Assembly: GCA_934591815.1 (NCBI GenBank)
Contig: CAKTPV010000015.1
Span: forward strand, 1-56,416
Length of the DNA stretch: 56,416 nt
Direction of reading: 5' to 3'
From: an uncultured Oscillospiraceae bacterium
GTDB lineage: Bacteria > Bacillota > Clostridia > Oscillospirales > Oscillospiraceae
The position numbers were made by a program, and so were the translations under genes. Shown here piece after piece: positions 32,869 through 41,564 of the stretch; the first letter of the stretch is position 1, and every line of letters starts with the position of its first letter. Under the pieces are notes generated by a model that did not search any database, was not told the DNA's origin, and saw only the letters and a program-made list of their open reading frames with translations.

Positions 32869-33792
32869 ATGGAGTTGAGTTATGCCATCGCACGGTATGA
32901 GCAGGCCGCGGAGCTGCTGCCGATCCGCTGGCAGCAGGCGGCGCGCCGTTTGCCGGACTGGCGCAAGGCACAGGCGGAGGAGTTTCGCCTCCGCACGGGG
33001 CGGCCCATGACGGTGCTGACCTGCGAGGGGGAGGTACTCGTCAGCGACGAGCTGCCGCGCCTGCTGGTCACACAGTCGGATCTGGAGCAGCTATGCGATA
33101 TGGTGACGGGGTACTCCCGCTACGCCGTGTCGGACACATTGAGCAAGGGATATCTCATTGGGCGGGGCGGCTTTCGCATCGGCGTATGCGGCACAGCCGT
33201 CCTCCGCGCCGGCGTCAATACCAACTTGCGGGACATCTCCTCCGTCACCGTGCGCATCAGCCGCCAGATACGGGGAATATCCGAGCCGTTGGTGGAGGAG
33301 TTATGGGAGCCGGAGGGCTTTCCCAGCACACTGCTGCTGGCGCCGCCGGGGGCGGGCAAGACCACATTGCTGCGGGACATGATCTGCGCCCTGTCCGATG
33401 GCAGCGAGACGCGCCCCGCCTGCCGGGTGGGATTAGTGGACGAGCGGGGCGAGCTGGCCGCCATGTACCGGGGCGTGCCGCAGTTGGAGGTCGGCGCGCA
33501 CACCGATGTGCTGGACGGCTGCCCCAAGGCACTGGGCGTCGTCATGCTGCTGCGTGCGGCCAACCCGCAGATCATCGCGGTGGATGAGATCACGGCGGAG
33601 GAGGATCTGCGGGCCATGCTGACCGCCGCCAACTGCGGTGTGGCGCTGCTGGCCACCATCCATGCTGCCGACCGGGAGGAGCTGGCACGTAAGCCGCTGT
33701 TTACCAAGCTGTTGGAGATGCAGGTGTTCCGGCGTCTGGTGACCATCACCGTGGAGCATGGCCGCCGGGTGTACCGGACGGAGCCGCTGTGA
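32869..33792 (+). CDS. spoIIIAA: Stage III sporulation protein AA (ATPase)
   Basis: A 307-residue secretion-type ATPase that powers the SpoIIIA-SpoIIQ feeding-tube channel between mother cell and forespore. Walker A is LLAPPGAGKTTLLRD, Walker B lies in PQIIAVDEITAEEDLRA, and AATIHA-like residues (LLATIHAADREEL) form the sensor. AGGAGGGGAGCGG precedes ATG 32869. It is the first of eight genes with overlapping or near-touching ends. Confidence 0.96.
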   Translation: MELSYAIARYEQAAELLPIRWQQAARRLPDWRKAQAEEFRLRTGRPMTVLTCEGEVLVSDELPRLLVTQSDLEQLCDMVTGYSRYAVSDTLSKGYLIGRGGFRIGVCGTAVLRAGVNTNLRDISSVTVRISRQIRGISEPLVEELWEPEGFPSTLLLAPPGAGKTTLLRDMICALSDGSETRPACRVGLVDERGELAAMYRGVPQLEVGAHTDVLDGCPKALGVVMLLRAANPQIIAVDEITAEEDLRAMLTAANCGVALLATIHAADREELARKPLFTKLLEMQVFRRLVTITVEHGRRVYRTEPL

Positions 33793-34274
33793 CCGGCAAG
33801 CTGCTGGGGGCGGCGCTGATCGGCGCTGCCGCCGTCTGGGGCTTTGCGGCGCGGCAGCGGCAGCTGCGGCAGCGCCGGGAGCTGGTAGGCTCGCTCCAAC
33901 AGGCGCTGGGACACATGGCATCGGCCATCCGCTGGCAGCGTCAACCCATGACGCCGCTGCTGACCGAGCTGACCCGGCGGCAGGCTTGCGGCGGATACTT
34001 CGCCGCCGTCCTGCGAGAGGTGGAGGGCCATACTCCTTTATATGCTGCATGGCAAAAGGCCTTTGCGGAGCTGCCGGACAGAGAAGCGGCGGAGATATTG
34101 CTGGCGGTGGAGCTTACCGGCGACGAGACGCACCTGCTGGCGGGACTGGAATACGCACAGCTCCGGCTGCGCCGGTTGGGGGAGCAGCGGGAGCAGGAGG
34201 ATAGACGGGATCGCCGGCTCACCGGCGCGGCGTTGTTTTCCGCCGCCGGGCTGCTGGTGATCCTACTGATTTGA
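33789..34274 (+). CDS. spoIIIAB: Stage III sporulation protein AB
   Basis: A 161-residue membrane protein resembling type II secretion platform proteins. A short N-terminal membrane helix, a long helical cytoplasmic body (LVGSLQQALGHMASAIRWQRQPM) and a C-terminal hydrophobic helix are seen. The start is GTG 33789, overlapping the spoIIIAA stop by 4 bp. Position two in the operon and the HTPLYAAWQKAF segment support the call. Confidence 0.93.
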   Translation: MTGKLLGAALIGAAAVWGFAARQRQLRQRRELVGSLQQALGHMASAIRWQRQPMTPLLTELTRRQACGGYFAAVLREVEGHTPLYAAWQKAFAELPDREAAEILLAVELTGDETHLLAGLEYAQLRLRRLGEQREQEDRRDRRLTGAALFSAAGLLVILLI

Positions 34275-34282
34275 GGTACGAC

Positions 34283-34477
34283 ATGGATGTTGATCTGATC
34301 TTCAAGATTGCCGCCGTCGGTATTCTGGTGGCGGTGCTGAACCTGCTGCTGGTACGCAGCGGGCGGGAGGAACAGGCGTTGATGACCACTTTGGCGGGGC
34401 TGGTGGTGGTGCTGATGATGCTGGTGCAGCAGATCAGCGACCTGTTCGAGCTGGTCAAGACCCTGTTTTCACTGTGA
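34283..34477 (+). CDS. spoIIIAC: Stage III sporulation protein AC
   Basis: A 64-residue protein with two membrane helices (about 5-22 and 34-54). The N-terminus MDVDLIFKIAAVGI matches known SpoIIIAC and fixes the start at ATG 34283, although an in-frame TTG at 34271 overlaps the preceding stop. It is a membrane component of the SpoIIIA channel. Confidence 0.93.
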   Translation: MDVDLIFKIAAVGILVAVLNLLLVRSGREEQALMTTLAGLVVVLMMLVQQISDLFELVKTLFSL

Positions 34478-34480
34478 GCG

Positions 34481-34867
34481 ATGGAAGCGGTCATGCGTTT
34501 TTGCGCCCTGTGCGTTACGGGGGCGCTGCTGGCGGTGCTGCTGAAGCGGACAAATCCGGACATGGCGCTGCTGCTGGCACTGGCGGTCTGCGGCGCGGCG
34601 CTGCTGCTGTTGGCGGAGCCGCTGGAGGAGATCCGGGACTTTCTCACCCAGTTGGCGGGCGGGGGACAGCTGCCTGCGGAGCTGTTTGCGCCGCTGGTCA
34701 AGACGGTAGGCGTTGCTCTCGTCAGCCGGACAGGCTCCGACCTGTGCCGGGACGCGGGGGAGGGCGCCATGGCGTCTCTGGTGGAGACGGCGGGGGCTGT
34801 CATCGCCATCCTTGTCTCCCTGCCGCTTTTTCAGGCGGCGTGGGATATGCTGCGGGGGCTGCTATGA
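34481..34867 (+). CDS. spoIIIAD: Stage III sporulation protein AD
   Basis: A 128-residue membrane protein with about four hydrophobic stretches. It is related in sequence to SpoIIIAC in its first part and contains the SpoIIIAD-typical LVSRTGSDLCRDAGEGAMASLVE segment. ATG 34481 is three bases after the spoIIIAC stop, and its own stop overlaps the spoIIIAE start (ATGA). Confidence 0.94.
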   Translation: MEAVMRFCALCVTGALLAVLLKRTNPDMALLLALAVCGAALLLLAEPLEEIRDFLTQLAGGGQLPAELFAPLVKTVGVALVSRTGSDLCRDAGEGAMASLVETAGAVIAILVSLPLFQAAWDMLRGLL

Positions 34868-35955
34868 GGGGCGTGCGCATGGCGCTGGCGGCAGCGGTGC
34901 TGCTGTGGCTGTTGGTCGTACCGGCGCTGGCGGCAGCCGTACCGGACAGCGTGACGGACGCCTTGCCGCCGGAGACGGCCTCCCGGCTGGAGGGCCTGAA
35001 CGAGTGCGCCGACCACACCGCATGGACGGAAGGAGTGGCCCGGCTGTGGGAGGAGGCCCGGCAATATCTGGGTGCGGCGCTGCGGGAGAAGGCATCCGGC
35101 GCGGCACTGCTGCTGGGCGTAGTGCTGCTGTGCGGCGTGGCGGAGAGCTTCCTCGCGGCGGCGGCGCAGCCCGCTGTGCCGCAGGTCGTTCCGATGGCGG
35201 GGGCGCTGGCCATCACCCTCGTTGCCGCCGGGGACTTTCAACGGATGATGGGACTGGGGGTGGAGACGATGGAGGAGCTGGACATATTCGCCAAGGCGCT
35301 GCTGCCCACGCTTTCGGCGGCGGTGGCGGCCAGCGGCGGCATCGCCTCCGCCAGCGCCAAGCAGGTCGCCACCGTGTTCTTTACCAACCTGCTGCTCACC
35401 GTTATCCGACGGCTGCTGCTGCCGCTGCTGTACGGCTGTATCGCGGCGGCCGCCGCCGACGCCATGGTGCCGGGACACAGCCTGAAAAAGATCGGCGCGG
35501 GCATCAGCAGGGCGGTGACGTGGGCGCTGACGGCGGCCATGGTGGCGTTCACCGGCTTTCTGACCCTGACCGGCGCTGCTGCCGGTGCGGCAGACGCCAT
35601 GACGGTGCAGATGACCCGCTCCGTCATTTCCGCGGCGGTGCCGGTGGTAGGCTCCATCATCTCCGATGCCACAGGGACGGTGCTGGCCGGGGCGGGTGTG
35701 CTGAAGGGCGCTATTGGCATCTTCGGGATGCTGGCGGTGCTGTCCATCTGCCTGACGCCCTTCCTCCAGATGGCGGTGCAGTACCTTTTGTATAAGCTGG
35801 CGGCGTTTCTGGCAGGCACCATCACCGAGGGGCCGCTGGCGGGGCTGATCGACGCGCTGGGTACGGCCTTCGGCCTGATGCTGGGCATGACCGGCAGCTG
35901 CGCGTTGCTGCTGTTGATCTCCATCACCTCCTCTGTATCGGCGGTGCTCCCATGA
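34864..35955 (+). CDS. spoIIIAE: Stage III sporulation protein AE
   Basis: A 363-residue polytopic membrane protein, the probable core transmembrane channel part. A signal-like N-terminus (MRGVRMALAAAVLLWLLVVPALAA) precedes a soluble extracytoplasmic segment to about residue 75, then about seven to eight membrane helices. ASGGIASASAKQVATVFF and the TRSVISAAVPVVGSIISDA motif are SpoIIIAE hallmarks. ATG 34864 overlaps the spoIIIAD stop. Confidence 0.95.
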   Translation: MRGVRMALAAAVLLWLLVVPALAAAVPDSVTDALPPETASRLEGLNECADHTAWTEGVARLWEEARQYLGAALREKASGAALLLGVVLLCGVAESFLAAAAQPAVPQVVPMAGALAITLVAAGDFQRMMGLGVETMEELDIFAKALLPTLSAAVAASGGIASASAKQVATVFFTNLLLTVIRRLLLPLLYGCIAAAAADAMVPGHSLKKIGAGISRAVTWALTAAMVAFTGFLTLTGAAAGAADAMTVQMTRSVISAAVPVVGSIISDATGTVLAGAGVLKGAIGIFGMLAVLSICLTPFLQMAVQYLLYKLAAFLAGTITEGPLAGLIDALGTAFGLMLGMTGSCALLLLISITSSVSAVLP

Positions 35956-36422
35956 TCGGGGCGCTGCGGACATGGCTGCTGTCCATCATCGCAGCCGGAC
36001 TGGTGCTGGCGATCCTGTATGCTTTGGTACCAAAGGGCCGTCTGCGGCCCATCGTGCGCACCACCGGCGGCGTGGTGCTGATGCTGGTGATCCTCCGGCC
36101 GGTGCTGGGGTTCGACTTTCCGGACCTTGCCGCGTCCTATGACGACTACGCACAGGAGATACAGGCGCTGACGGAAACCTACCGGGCGGCGGACGCGGCG
36201 GAGCTGGCCGCTATCATAGAGCAGCGGACGGCTGCATATATATCGGATAAGGGCGCGGCGCTGGGCGTGACCTGTCACGCCGAGGTGGAGACGGAGCTGC
36301 GCTCCGGCGTGCCCTATCCCTGCGCCGTGACGCTGGACGTGGAGAGAGATGAGGCGCTGGCCGCCTGCATCGCCGCCGAGCTGGGCATCGGCGAGGAGCG
36401 GCAGACATGGCTGACGCCTTAG
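35952..36422 (+). CDS. spoIIIAF: Stage III sporulation protein AF
   Basis: A 156-residue protein with two N-terminal membrane helices (about 6-26 and 36-52) and a soluble extracytoplasmic ring-building-motif domain at about 90-150. ATG 35952 overlaps the spoIIIAE stop by 4 bp. Family assignment rests on the hydrophobic layout and operon position. Confidence 0.9.
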   Translation: MIGALRTWLLSIIAAGLVLAILYALVPKGRLRPIVRTTGGVVLMLVILRPVLGFDFPDLAASYDDYAQEIQALTETYRAADAAELAAIIEQRTAAYISDKGAALGVTCHAEVETELRSGVPYPCAVTLDVERDEALAACIAAELGIGEERQTWLTP

Positions 36423-36434
36423 ATGAGGTGACGT

Positions 36435-36941
36435 ATGAAGCTGGGGAAATGGACGGGACTGCTGAAAAAATACCGGCTGGCGGCGCTGGTCGTGCTGCTG
36501 GGCGTGGTGTTGATGCTGCTGCCCACCGGCGGTAAGGCACAGACCTCCGGTGACGGCGGCGAGACGCTGTGGGAGGCATTTTCTCTGGAGGAGACGGAGA
36601 AGCGCATGGCGGAGGTGCTGGGCGCCATCGACGGCGTAGGCCGCGTGCGGATCATGCTGACGCTGCGCGCCGGCTCCACCCTGCGTCTGGCGGAGGACAG
36701 CAGCCTCTCCGACAGCAGCAGCGGTCAGACCAAGCAGGAAAAGCAGGTGCTCACCGTCAACCGCGGCAGCGGACGGCAGGAGGTGGTGGTCACCCAGCAG
36801 CTCTACCCCACCTATCAGGGTGCGGTGGTGGTCTGCGAGGGGGCCGGCAGCAGCAGTGTGCGGCTGGCGGTGGTAAACGCCGTGTCCGTGCTGACGGGAC
36901 TGAGCAGCGACAAGATCTCAGTGGTCAAGTGGAAGTCATAG
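36435..36941 (+). CDS. spoIIIAG: Stage III sporulation protein AG
   Basis: A 168-residue protein. One membrane helix (about 15-31) precedes an extracytoplasmic ring-forming domain. IDGVGRVRIMLTL and the QEVVVTQQLYPTYQGAVVVC core are typical of SpoIIIAG, which forms the large ring in the intermembrane space. A Ser-rich loop (DSSLSDSSSGQ) lies near residue 90. GAGGTGAC precedes ATG 36435. Confidence 0.95.
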   Translation: MKLGKWTGLLKKYRLAALVVLLGVVLMLLPTGGKAQTSGDGGETLWEAFSLEETEKRMAEVLGAIDGVGRVRIMLTLRAGSTLRLAEDSSLSDSSSGQTKQEKQVLTVNRGSGRQEVVVTQQLYPTYQGAVVVCEGAGSSSVRLAVVNAVSVLTGLSSDKISVVKWKS

Positions 36942-36964
36942 GAAAAATGAGGAGGAGAGCAGGC

Positions 36965-37555
36965 ATGAAACAGGTATGGAAGCGGCGTGCGGTGGTGGCG
37001 GCGGTGCTGTTGTTGGTAGGTACCTCGGTGTATCTCAACTGGCGCTATGCCGGCAATGTGGAGGACAGCGGCAAAAAGGTACTGGGGCAGTCGGCACTGG
37101 TAAACGGTGAGACGAAGGATGCGGAGGTGACAGGCGCAGGGGACGACTACTTCGCCACAGCGCGGCTGAGCCGTAAGCAGGCCCGCGACACAGCCATCGG
37201 TATGCTACAGGAGGCGCAGGTGGACGAAAATGCCGCAGAGGACGTGCTGAACGAGGCGTCCCGTACCTTGCAGGTGCTGGCGGCGTACACGGTGGCGGAG
37301 TCCCAGATCGAGAGTCTGGTGGTAGCCAAGGGCTATGCAGACTGCGTGGTTTTCATGGGCGAGGAAACTGTCAGCGTGGTGGTATCCGACCCGGACGGTC
37401 TGGACGCGGTGGATGTGGCGCGCATCAAGGATATCGTGGTCAGCGAGACGGGCTACACCCCGGAGCAGATCAAGATCATGGAGGCGGGGGCGGCTGCCGG
37501 CAGCGTACAGACCGGCAGCGTGCAGTCGGCGGAACAGGCCGATGATGCAAAATAG
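36965..37555 (+). CDS. spoIIIAH: Stage III sporulation protein AH
   Basis: A 196-residue protein with one N-terminal membrane helix (about 7-23). A YscJ/FliF-like ring domain follows in the second half (LSRKQARDTAIGMLQEA, then VVAKGYADCVVFMGEETVSVVV), which pairs with forespore SpoIIQ. ATG 36965 is 9 nt after GGAGGAG; the in-frame ATG at 36947 has a poorer site. It is the last gene of the operon. Confidence 0.94.
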   Translation: MKQVWKRRAVVAAVLLLVGTSVYLNWRYAGNVEDSGKKVLGQSALVNGETKDAEVTGAGDDYFATARLSRKQARDTAIGMLQEAQVDENAAEDVLNEASRTLQVLAAYTVAESQIESLVVAKGYADCVVFMGEETVSVVVSDPDGLDAVDVARIKDIVVSETGYTPEQIKIMEAGAAAGSVQTGSVQSAEQADDAK

Positions 37556-37558
37556 GTG

Positions 37559-37587
37559 TTGTATTTCGGCATGGAAAATGGTATACT
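37559..37587 (+). promoter_or_regulatory. SigA promoter for asp23-like gene and nusB
   Basis: TTGTAT (37559-37564), a 17-bp spacer and TATACT (37582-37587). It separates vegetative transcription of the downstream genes from the SigE-driven spoIIIA operon. Confidence 0.75.
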
Positions 37588-37627
37588 AAACTGAATCACG
37601 AAAGACAGCGCAAGGAGATAACGTGAC

Positions 37628-37975
37628 ATGGCTGAAAATAAAGAATACATGATCCATCAGGAGGAGGACGGCGCCATCCAGATCTCGGAGGACGTTGTGG
37701 CTTCCATTGCTTCCACCACCGCATCGGAGGTGGAGGGCGTCAGCGCCATGATGGGCGGCAGCGTGGGCGGCAAGAAGATGTCCGCCAAGGGCGTCCGTGT
37801 GGAGATGGACGGCGACGGCATTGTGGTGAACCTGTTTATCGTTGTCCGCTACGGCAGCGCCATCGGCGATGTGGCGAAGCGGGCCCAGCAGGTGGTTCGC
37901 ACCGCGCTGGAGGGCATGACGGGCTTCAAGGTAACGGCGGTCAACGTCCATGTGGGCGGCATCGGCTTCAATTAA
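37628..37975 (+). CDS. Asp23/Gls24 family envelope stress response protein
   Basis: A 115-residue Asp23-domain protein (YqhY type). IQISEDVVASIASTTASEVEGV is the family N-terminus and VNLFIVVRYGSAIGDVAKRAQ the central helix region. These proteins associate with the membrane and with lipid or envelope homeostasis. The position between spoIIIA and nusB is the conserved clostridial one. CAAGGAGATAAC precedes ATG 37628. Confidence 0.93.
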   Translation: MAENKEYMIHQEEDGAIQISEDVVASIASTTASEVEGVSAMMGGSVGGKKMSAKGVRVEMDGDGIVVNLFIVVRYGSAIGDVAKRAQQVVRTALEGMTGFKVTAVNVHVGGIGFN

Positions 37976-38009
37976 ACGAAACGATCTGAGAGAGAAAAGG
38001 GTACGATTT

Positions 38010-38459
38010 ATGACACGCAATACAGCCCGCGAGATCGCCATGCATCTCGCCTACGAACTGAGCTTTACAGACCTGCCCGTGGAGGCGTTTCTGGATCAGC
38101 AGCTGAGCGCGGAGAGCTTCGCCGCATTGGCACCGGAGCATCCCATCTACGAGGAGCGGCCCAACACCAAGCAGGAGGCGTATATCCGCCGCCTTGTCTC
38201 CGGTGTGTCGGAGCACGCGGCGGAGCTGGACGCGGACATTGAAAAATACGCCAAGGGCTGGCGGTTCGAGCGTATCTCGCTGGTGGCCTCCGCCATCATG
38301 CGGGTGGCCATGTACGAGATGCTCTACATGGCGGATATCCCCGCCGGCGTTGCCATCAACGAGGCGGTGGAGATCGCCAAGAACTACGAAACGCCGGAGG
38401 TGGTGAAATTCATCAACGGCATTCTGGGCAGCTTTGCCCGCGGCGAGTTGAAGGACTAA
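38010..38459 (+). CDS. nusB: Transcription antitermination protein NusB
   Basis: A 149-residue all-helical RNA-binding protein that, with NusE/S10, binds boxA of rRNA leaders. RNTAREIAMHLAYEL is the N-terminal helix, and the C-terminal half holds AINEAVEIAKNYETPEVVKFINGILG, split here by family-typical residues. ATG 38010 lies 34 bp after the asp23-like gene. A terminator follows. Confidence 0.95.
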   Translation: MTRNTAREIAMHLAYELSFTDLPVEAFLDQQLSAESFAALAPEHPIYEERPNTKQEAYIRRLVSGVSEHAAELDADIEKYAKGWRFERISLVASAIMRVAMYEMLYMADIPAGVAINEAVEIAKNYETPEVVKFINGILGSFARGELKD

Positions 38460-38464
38460 AACAG

Positions 38465-38492
38465 AAAGGCAGAGCTTGCGCTCTGCCTTTTC
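38465..38492 (+). terminator. Rho-independent terminator after nusB
   Basis: An 11-bp stem (38465-38475 with 38480-38490), TTGC loop and a short T run. xseA starts 22 bp later without an evident promoter, so read-through is likely. Confidence 0.75.
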
Positions 38493-38514
38493 CGCATGGA
38501 ATAAGGAGAATGCC

Positions 38515-39720
38515 ATGGACGAACGGCATGTATTTACCGTTACCGAACTGAATCACTGCGTCAAGGATCTGGTGGAAGCGGTACCCGCCTTCAGTGACCT
38601 GCTGCTGCGGGGAGAGATCTCCAACTACAAGGTCTATCCCTCCGGCCACCACTACTTCACGCTGAAGGACAGCGAGAGCGCCCTGCGGTGCGTGATGTTC
38701 AAGGGCTCGGCTATGAAGCTGCGGTTCAAGCCGGAAAACGGAATGCAGGTCATCGCCTCCGGCCGCATCAGTGTCTACCCGCGGGACGGCGCGTACCAGC
38801 TGTATTGCAGCGGTCTGTCTGCCGACGGCGTGGGCGACCTGTACGTGGCGTTTGAGCAGCTGAAGGAGAAGCTGTACCGGGAGGGGCTGTTCGACCCGGC
38901 GCACAAGAAGCCGCTGCCCCGGTTCCCCCGGCGTATCGCCATCGTCACCTCCTCGGCGGGTGCGGCGGTACACGATATGATCCGCATCCTCCGCCGCCGG
39001 TATCCCATCGCCAAGGTGCTGCTGCTGCCGGTACGGGTGCAGGGGGTGGAGGCGCCGCCGGAGATCGTGGGCGCTATCCGCTACGCCAACCGCTACCAGC
39101 TGGCGGACGTGCTGATCACCGGACGCGGCGGCGGCTCGTTGGAGGATCTGTGGGCCTTCAACGATGAGCGGGTGGCCCGCGCCATCTACGAGTCGGAGAT
39201 CCCGGTGATCTCCGCCGTGGGACACGAGCCGGATGTGGCCATCAGCGACTTTGTGGCAGACCGCCGGGCATCCACGCCCTCCAACGCGGCGGAGATCGCC
39301 GTGCCGGACATGGCGGAGCTGCTGCGGTACTTACAGGACGCGGACGAGCGGATGGCACAGAGCCTGCTTCACAGTCTGCGCCGGCAGGAGGACAGGCTCA
39401 CTGTACTGGAGAAAAAACGTGTGCTGACAGACCCCACCGCCTTTCTGGCGGATCGGCGGCTGTATCTGGATCACATCGTCCACCGGCTGTCCGCTGCGGG
39501 CAAGAGCTGTGTGGAGGGGGAGAGCCGCCGTTTTGCGGCGGCGGCTGCCGCGCTGGACGCCCTCAGCCCGCTGAAGGTGCTGGCGCGGGGCTATGCCGTG
39601 GCACAGAGCGTGGACGGTACGATACTGAAGAATACCGCCGATGCGGCGGTGGGAGAGCGCATCCGCGTCCGGCTGGCGCAGGGCAGCCTGCAATGCGACG
39701 TGGTGGATAAGGAGGACTGA
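38515..39720 (+). CDS. xseA: Exodeoxyribonuclease VII large subunit
   Basis: A 401-residue nuclease subunit. An N-terminal OB-fold covers about 1-100 (FTVTELNHCVKDLVEA, then GEISNYKVYPSGHHYF), followed by the catalytic domain with RIAIVTSSAGAAVHDM, ITGRGGGSLEDLWAFNDE and ISAVGHEPDVAISDFVADRR. A C-terminal coiled coil runs to about 350. AAGGAGAA precedes ATG 38515. It forms the degrading complex with XseB, encoded next. Confidence 0.97.
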   Translation: MDERHVFTVTELNHCVKDLVEAVPAFSDLLLRGEISNYKVYPSGHHYFTLKDSESALRCVMFKGSAMKLRFKPENGMQVIASGRISVYPRDGAYQLYCSGLSADGVGDLYVAFEQLKEKLYREGLFDPAHKKPLPRFPRRIAIVTSSAGAAVHDMIRILRRRYPIAKVLLLPVRVQGVEAPPEIVGAIRYANRYQLADVLITGRGGGSLEDLWAFNDERVARAIYESEIPVISAVGHEPDVAISDFVADRRASTPSNAAEIAVPDMAELLRYLQDADERMAQSLLHSLRRQEDRLTVLEKKRVLTDPTAFLADRRLYLDHIVHRLSAAGKSCVEGESRRFAAAAAALDALSPLKVLARGYAVAQSVDGTILKNTADAAVGERIRVRLAQGSLQCDVVDKED

Positions 39721-39721
39721 C

Positions 39722-39952
39722 ATGGCGGCAAAAAAGACGTTTGAGGAGAATATGGCCCGTTTGGAGCAGATCGTGGCGCTGCTGGAAAAGGGCGACGCCC
39801 AGCTGACGGACAGTCTGGCGCTGTTCGAGGAGGGGACAAAGCTGGCGGCACAGTGCCGCAAGGAGCTGGACGGCGCGGAGCAGAAGGTGGTCAAGCTGAT
39901 GAAGGGTCCTGACGGCGCGCCTATCGAGAGCGATTTTCTGACGGAGGAATGA
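39722..39952 (+). CDS. xseB: Exodeoxyribonuclease VII small subunit
   Basis: A 76-residue helical-hairpin protein. TFEENMARLEQIVALLEKGD and LTDSLALFEEGTKLAAQCRKEL are the family motifs; several copies wrap the XseA coiled coil. ATG 39722 is one base after the xseA stop, and its stop overlaps the ispA start (ATGA). Confidence 0.96.
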   Translation: MAAKKTFEENMARLEQIVALLEKGDAQLTDSLALFEEGTKLAAQCRKELDGAEQKVVKLMKGPDGAPIESDFLTEE

Positions 39953-40824
39953 CCATGCACTACGAAACACAGTACGCGGCGTACCAGCAGGCCATTGAGG
40001 AGTACCTGTCCGGCCTGTTTACCGCCGACACCCCCTATAAGAAGCTGTACGAGTCCATCCGGTACAGCCTGCTGGCCGGCGGCAAGCGCATCCGGCCGGT
40101 GCTGACGCTGGAATTTGCCCGTCTGGGCGGTATCGACTGGCATCTGGCGCTGCCCTACGGCTGTGCGCTGGAGCTGGTACACAACTACTCCCTGATCCAT
40201 GACGACCTGCCCTGCATGGATGACGATGACCTGCGCCGGGGCAAGCCCACAAACCACAAGGTCTACGGCGAGACGCTGGCGGTACTGGCGGGAGACGCCA
40301 TGCAGCCGGAGGCATTCCGTCTGTTGGCGGAGGCGCCCTGCCTGTCGGCGGAGAACCGGCTGGAGGCTGTCCGCACCCTGTCCCGCGCCTGCGGCGCTGA
40401 CGGCATGGTGGCCGGACAGGTGCTGGATACGGTGTACGACGTGGGGGACGAGGCGGGCTTGACGACGCTGAACCGGCTCAAGACCGGCGTGATGATCTCC
40501 GCGGCGGCGGAGCTGGGCTGTATTGCCGCGGAAATGCCCGCCGCCATGCGGGCGCAGGCGCTGGTATATGCCGACGCCATCGGCCGGGGCTTCCAGATCC
40601 GGGACGATATGCTGGATGTGGAGGGCGATCAAGCGGTGTTCGGCAAGCCCATTGGCTCCGATGCGGAGGAGGGCAAGGTGACCTTCGTGGACGTGATCGG
40701 CTTGGACGCCTGCCGCCGGGAGGTAGCCGCCTGCACAGAGCAGGCCAAGTCCGCCGTGGCGGATTGGCCGGAGCACGACTTCCTCTGGGAGCTGGCGGAC
40801 CGCATGGTGGGCCGCACGAAATAA
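39949..40824 (+). CDS. ispA: Polyprenyl synthetase (farnesyl-diphosphate synthase type)
   Basis: A 291-residue prenyltransferase that condenses IPP with DMAPP/GPP. The first Asp-rich motif is HDDLPCMDDDDLRRG, with a -4/-5 residue pattern of short-chain synthases, and the second is IRDDMLDVEGD. GGKRIRP binds diphosphate. ATG 39949 overlaps the xseB stop; ATG 39955 (MHYETQ) is an in-frame alternative. In many relatives dxs and tlyA follow, but here a terminator and a converging gene follow. Confidence 0.95.
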   Translation: MTMHYETQYAAYQQAIEEYLSGLFTADTPYKKLYESIRYSLLAGGKRIRPVLTLEFARLGGIDWHLALPYGCALELVHNYSLIHDDLPCMDDDDLRRGKPTNHKVYGETLAVLAGDAMQPEAFRLLAEAPCLSAENRLEAVRTLSRACGADGMVAGQVLDTVYDVGDEAGLTTLNRLKTGVMISAAAELGCIAAEMPAAMRAQALVYADAIGRGFQIRDDMLDVEGDQAVFGKPIGSDAEEGKVTFVDVIGLDACRREVAACTEQAKSAVADWPEHDFLWELADRMVGRTK

Positions 40825-40829
40825 GTAAA

Positions 40830-40867
40830 AAAGAGATGCCCGCGCTACACGGCGCGGGCATCTCTTT
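40830..40867. terminator. Bidirectional terminator between ispA and nth
   Basis: A 16-bp stem (40830-40845 with 40852-40867) with flanking A and T runs between converging genes. Confidence 0.9.
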
Positions 40868-40868
40868 C

Positions 40869-41504
40869 TTATTGATCTTTTCTAAAGTCGCACAGGGGCT
40901 GTAAAGGACATTCACTGCATAGAGGGCTTCGCGCTGTGCACAGCGCCCGTCCGTGGAGCACCATGCGGTGACAGAAATTGTTGGACTCCTCCGGCGGGAT
41001 AGCACAGCGCAGCTGCTTTTCCACCTTAAGGGGATCCTTGCTGCCATCGGTGATGCCCAGCCGTCCGGTGATACGGATGCAGTGGGTGTCGCAGACGTAG
41101 CCCTCCTGCCCGTAGATGTCGCCTAAGATCAGGTTGGCGGTCTTGCGCCCCACGCCGGGCAGCGTCAGAAGCGCCTCCATGCTGTCGGGGACCTTGCCGC
41201 CGAACCGCTCCAGCAGCTGCTGGGCGGAGGCCACAATGTCCCGGGCCTTGGCGCGCCAGAAACCGCAGGACTGCACGTAGCGCCCGACCTCATCCACATC
41301 GGCAGCGGCAAACGCCTCCAGCGTGGGGTAGCGCGCAAACAGCGCCGGCGTCACCAGATTCACCCGGGCGTCTGTACACTGGGCGGCCAGCCGCACGGAG
41401 AACAGCAGCTCATAGTCCTTGCCGTAGTCCAGGGAGCAGGCTGCATCGGGGTACAGCTCCTTCAGCGCCGCGATAATGGCGGCGATCTCCTGCTTTGTTT
41501 TCAT
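40869..41504 (-). CDS. nth: Endonuclease III
   Basis: A 211-residue base-excision-repair glycosylase/AP lyase for oxidised pyrimidines. The helix-hairpin-helix LPGVGRKTANLIL contains the catalytic Lys, and VCDTHCIRI carries the catalytic Asp. The C-terminal 4Fe-4S cluster site is CTARSPLCSECPLQPLC (C-x6-C-x2-C-x5-C). ATG 41504 has GAGAGG at about 8 nt; ATG 41510 is only 1-3 nt from it, so I prefer 41504. The leader is very short, about 12 nt from the predicted start of transcription. Confidence 0.95.
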   Translation of the reverse strand: MKTKQEIAAIIAALKELYPDAACSLDYGKDYELLFSVRLAAQCTDARVNLVTPALFARYPTLEAFAAADVDEVGRYVQSCGFWRAKARDIVASAQQLLERFGGKVPDSMEALLTLPGVGRKTANLILGDIYGQEGYVCDTHCIRITGRLGITDGSKDPLKVEKQLRCAIPPEESNNFCHRMVLHGRALCTARSPLCSECPLQPLCDFRKDQ

Positions 41505-41522
41505 GGGCATCACCTCTCCGCC

Positions 41523-41551
41523 ATTATAACAGCGGTTGCAGAAAAAGGCAA
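41523..41551 (-). promoter_or_regulatory. SigA promoter for nth, interleaved with rarA promoter
   Basis: On the minus strand, TTGCCT (plus 41546-41551), a 17-bp spacer and TATAAT (plus 41523-41528). Its -35 lies inside the rarA spacer. Confidence 0.75.
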
Positions 41552-41564
41552 TCCGTGTTATACT
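41536..41564 (+). promoter_or_regulatory. SigA promoter for rarA, interleaved with nth promoter
   Basis: TTGCAG (41536-41541), a 17-bp spacer and TATACT (41559-41564). Its -35 lies inside the nth spacer. Confidence 0.75.
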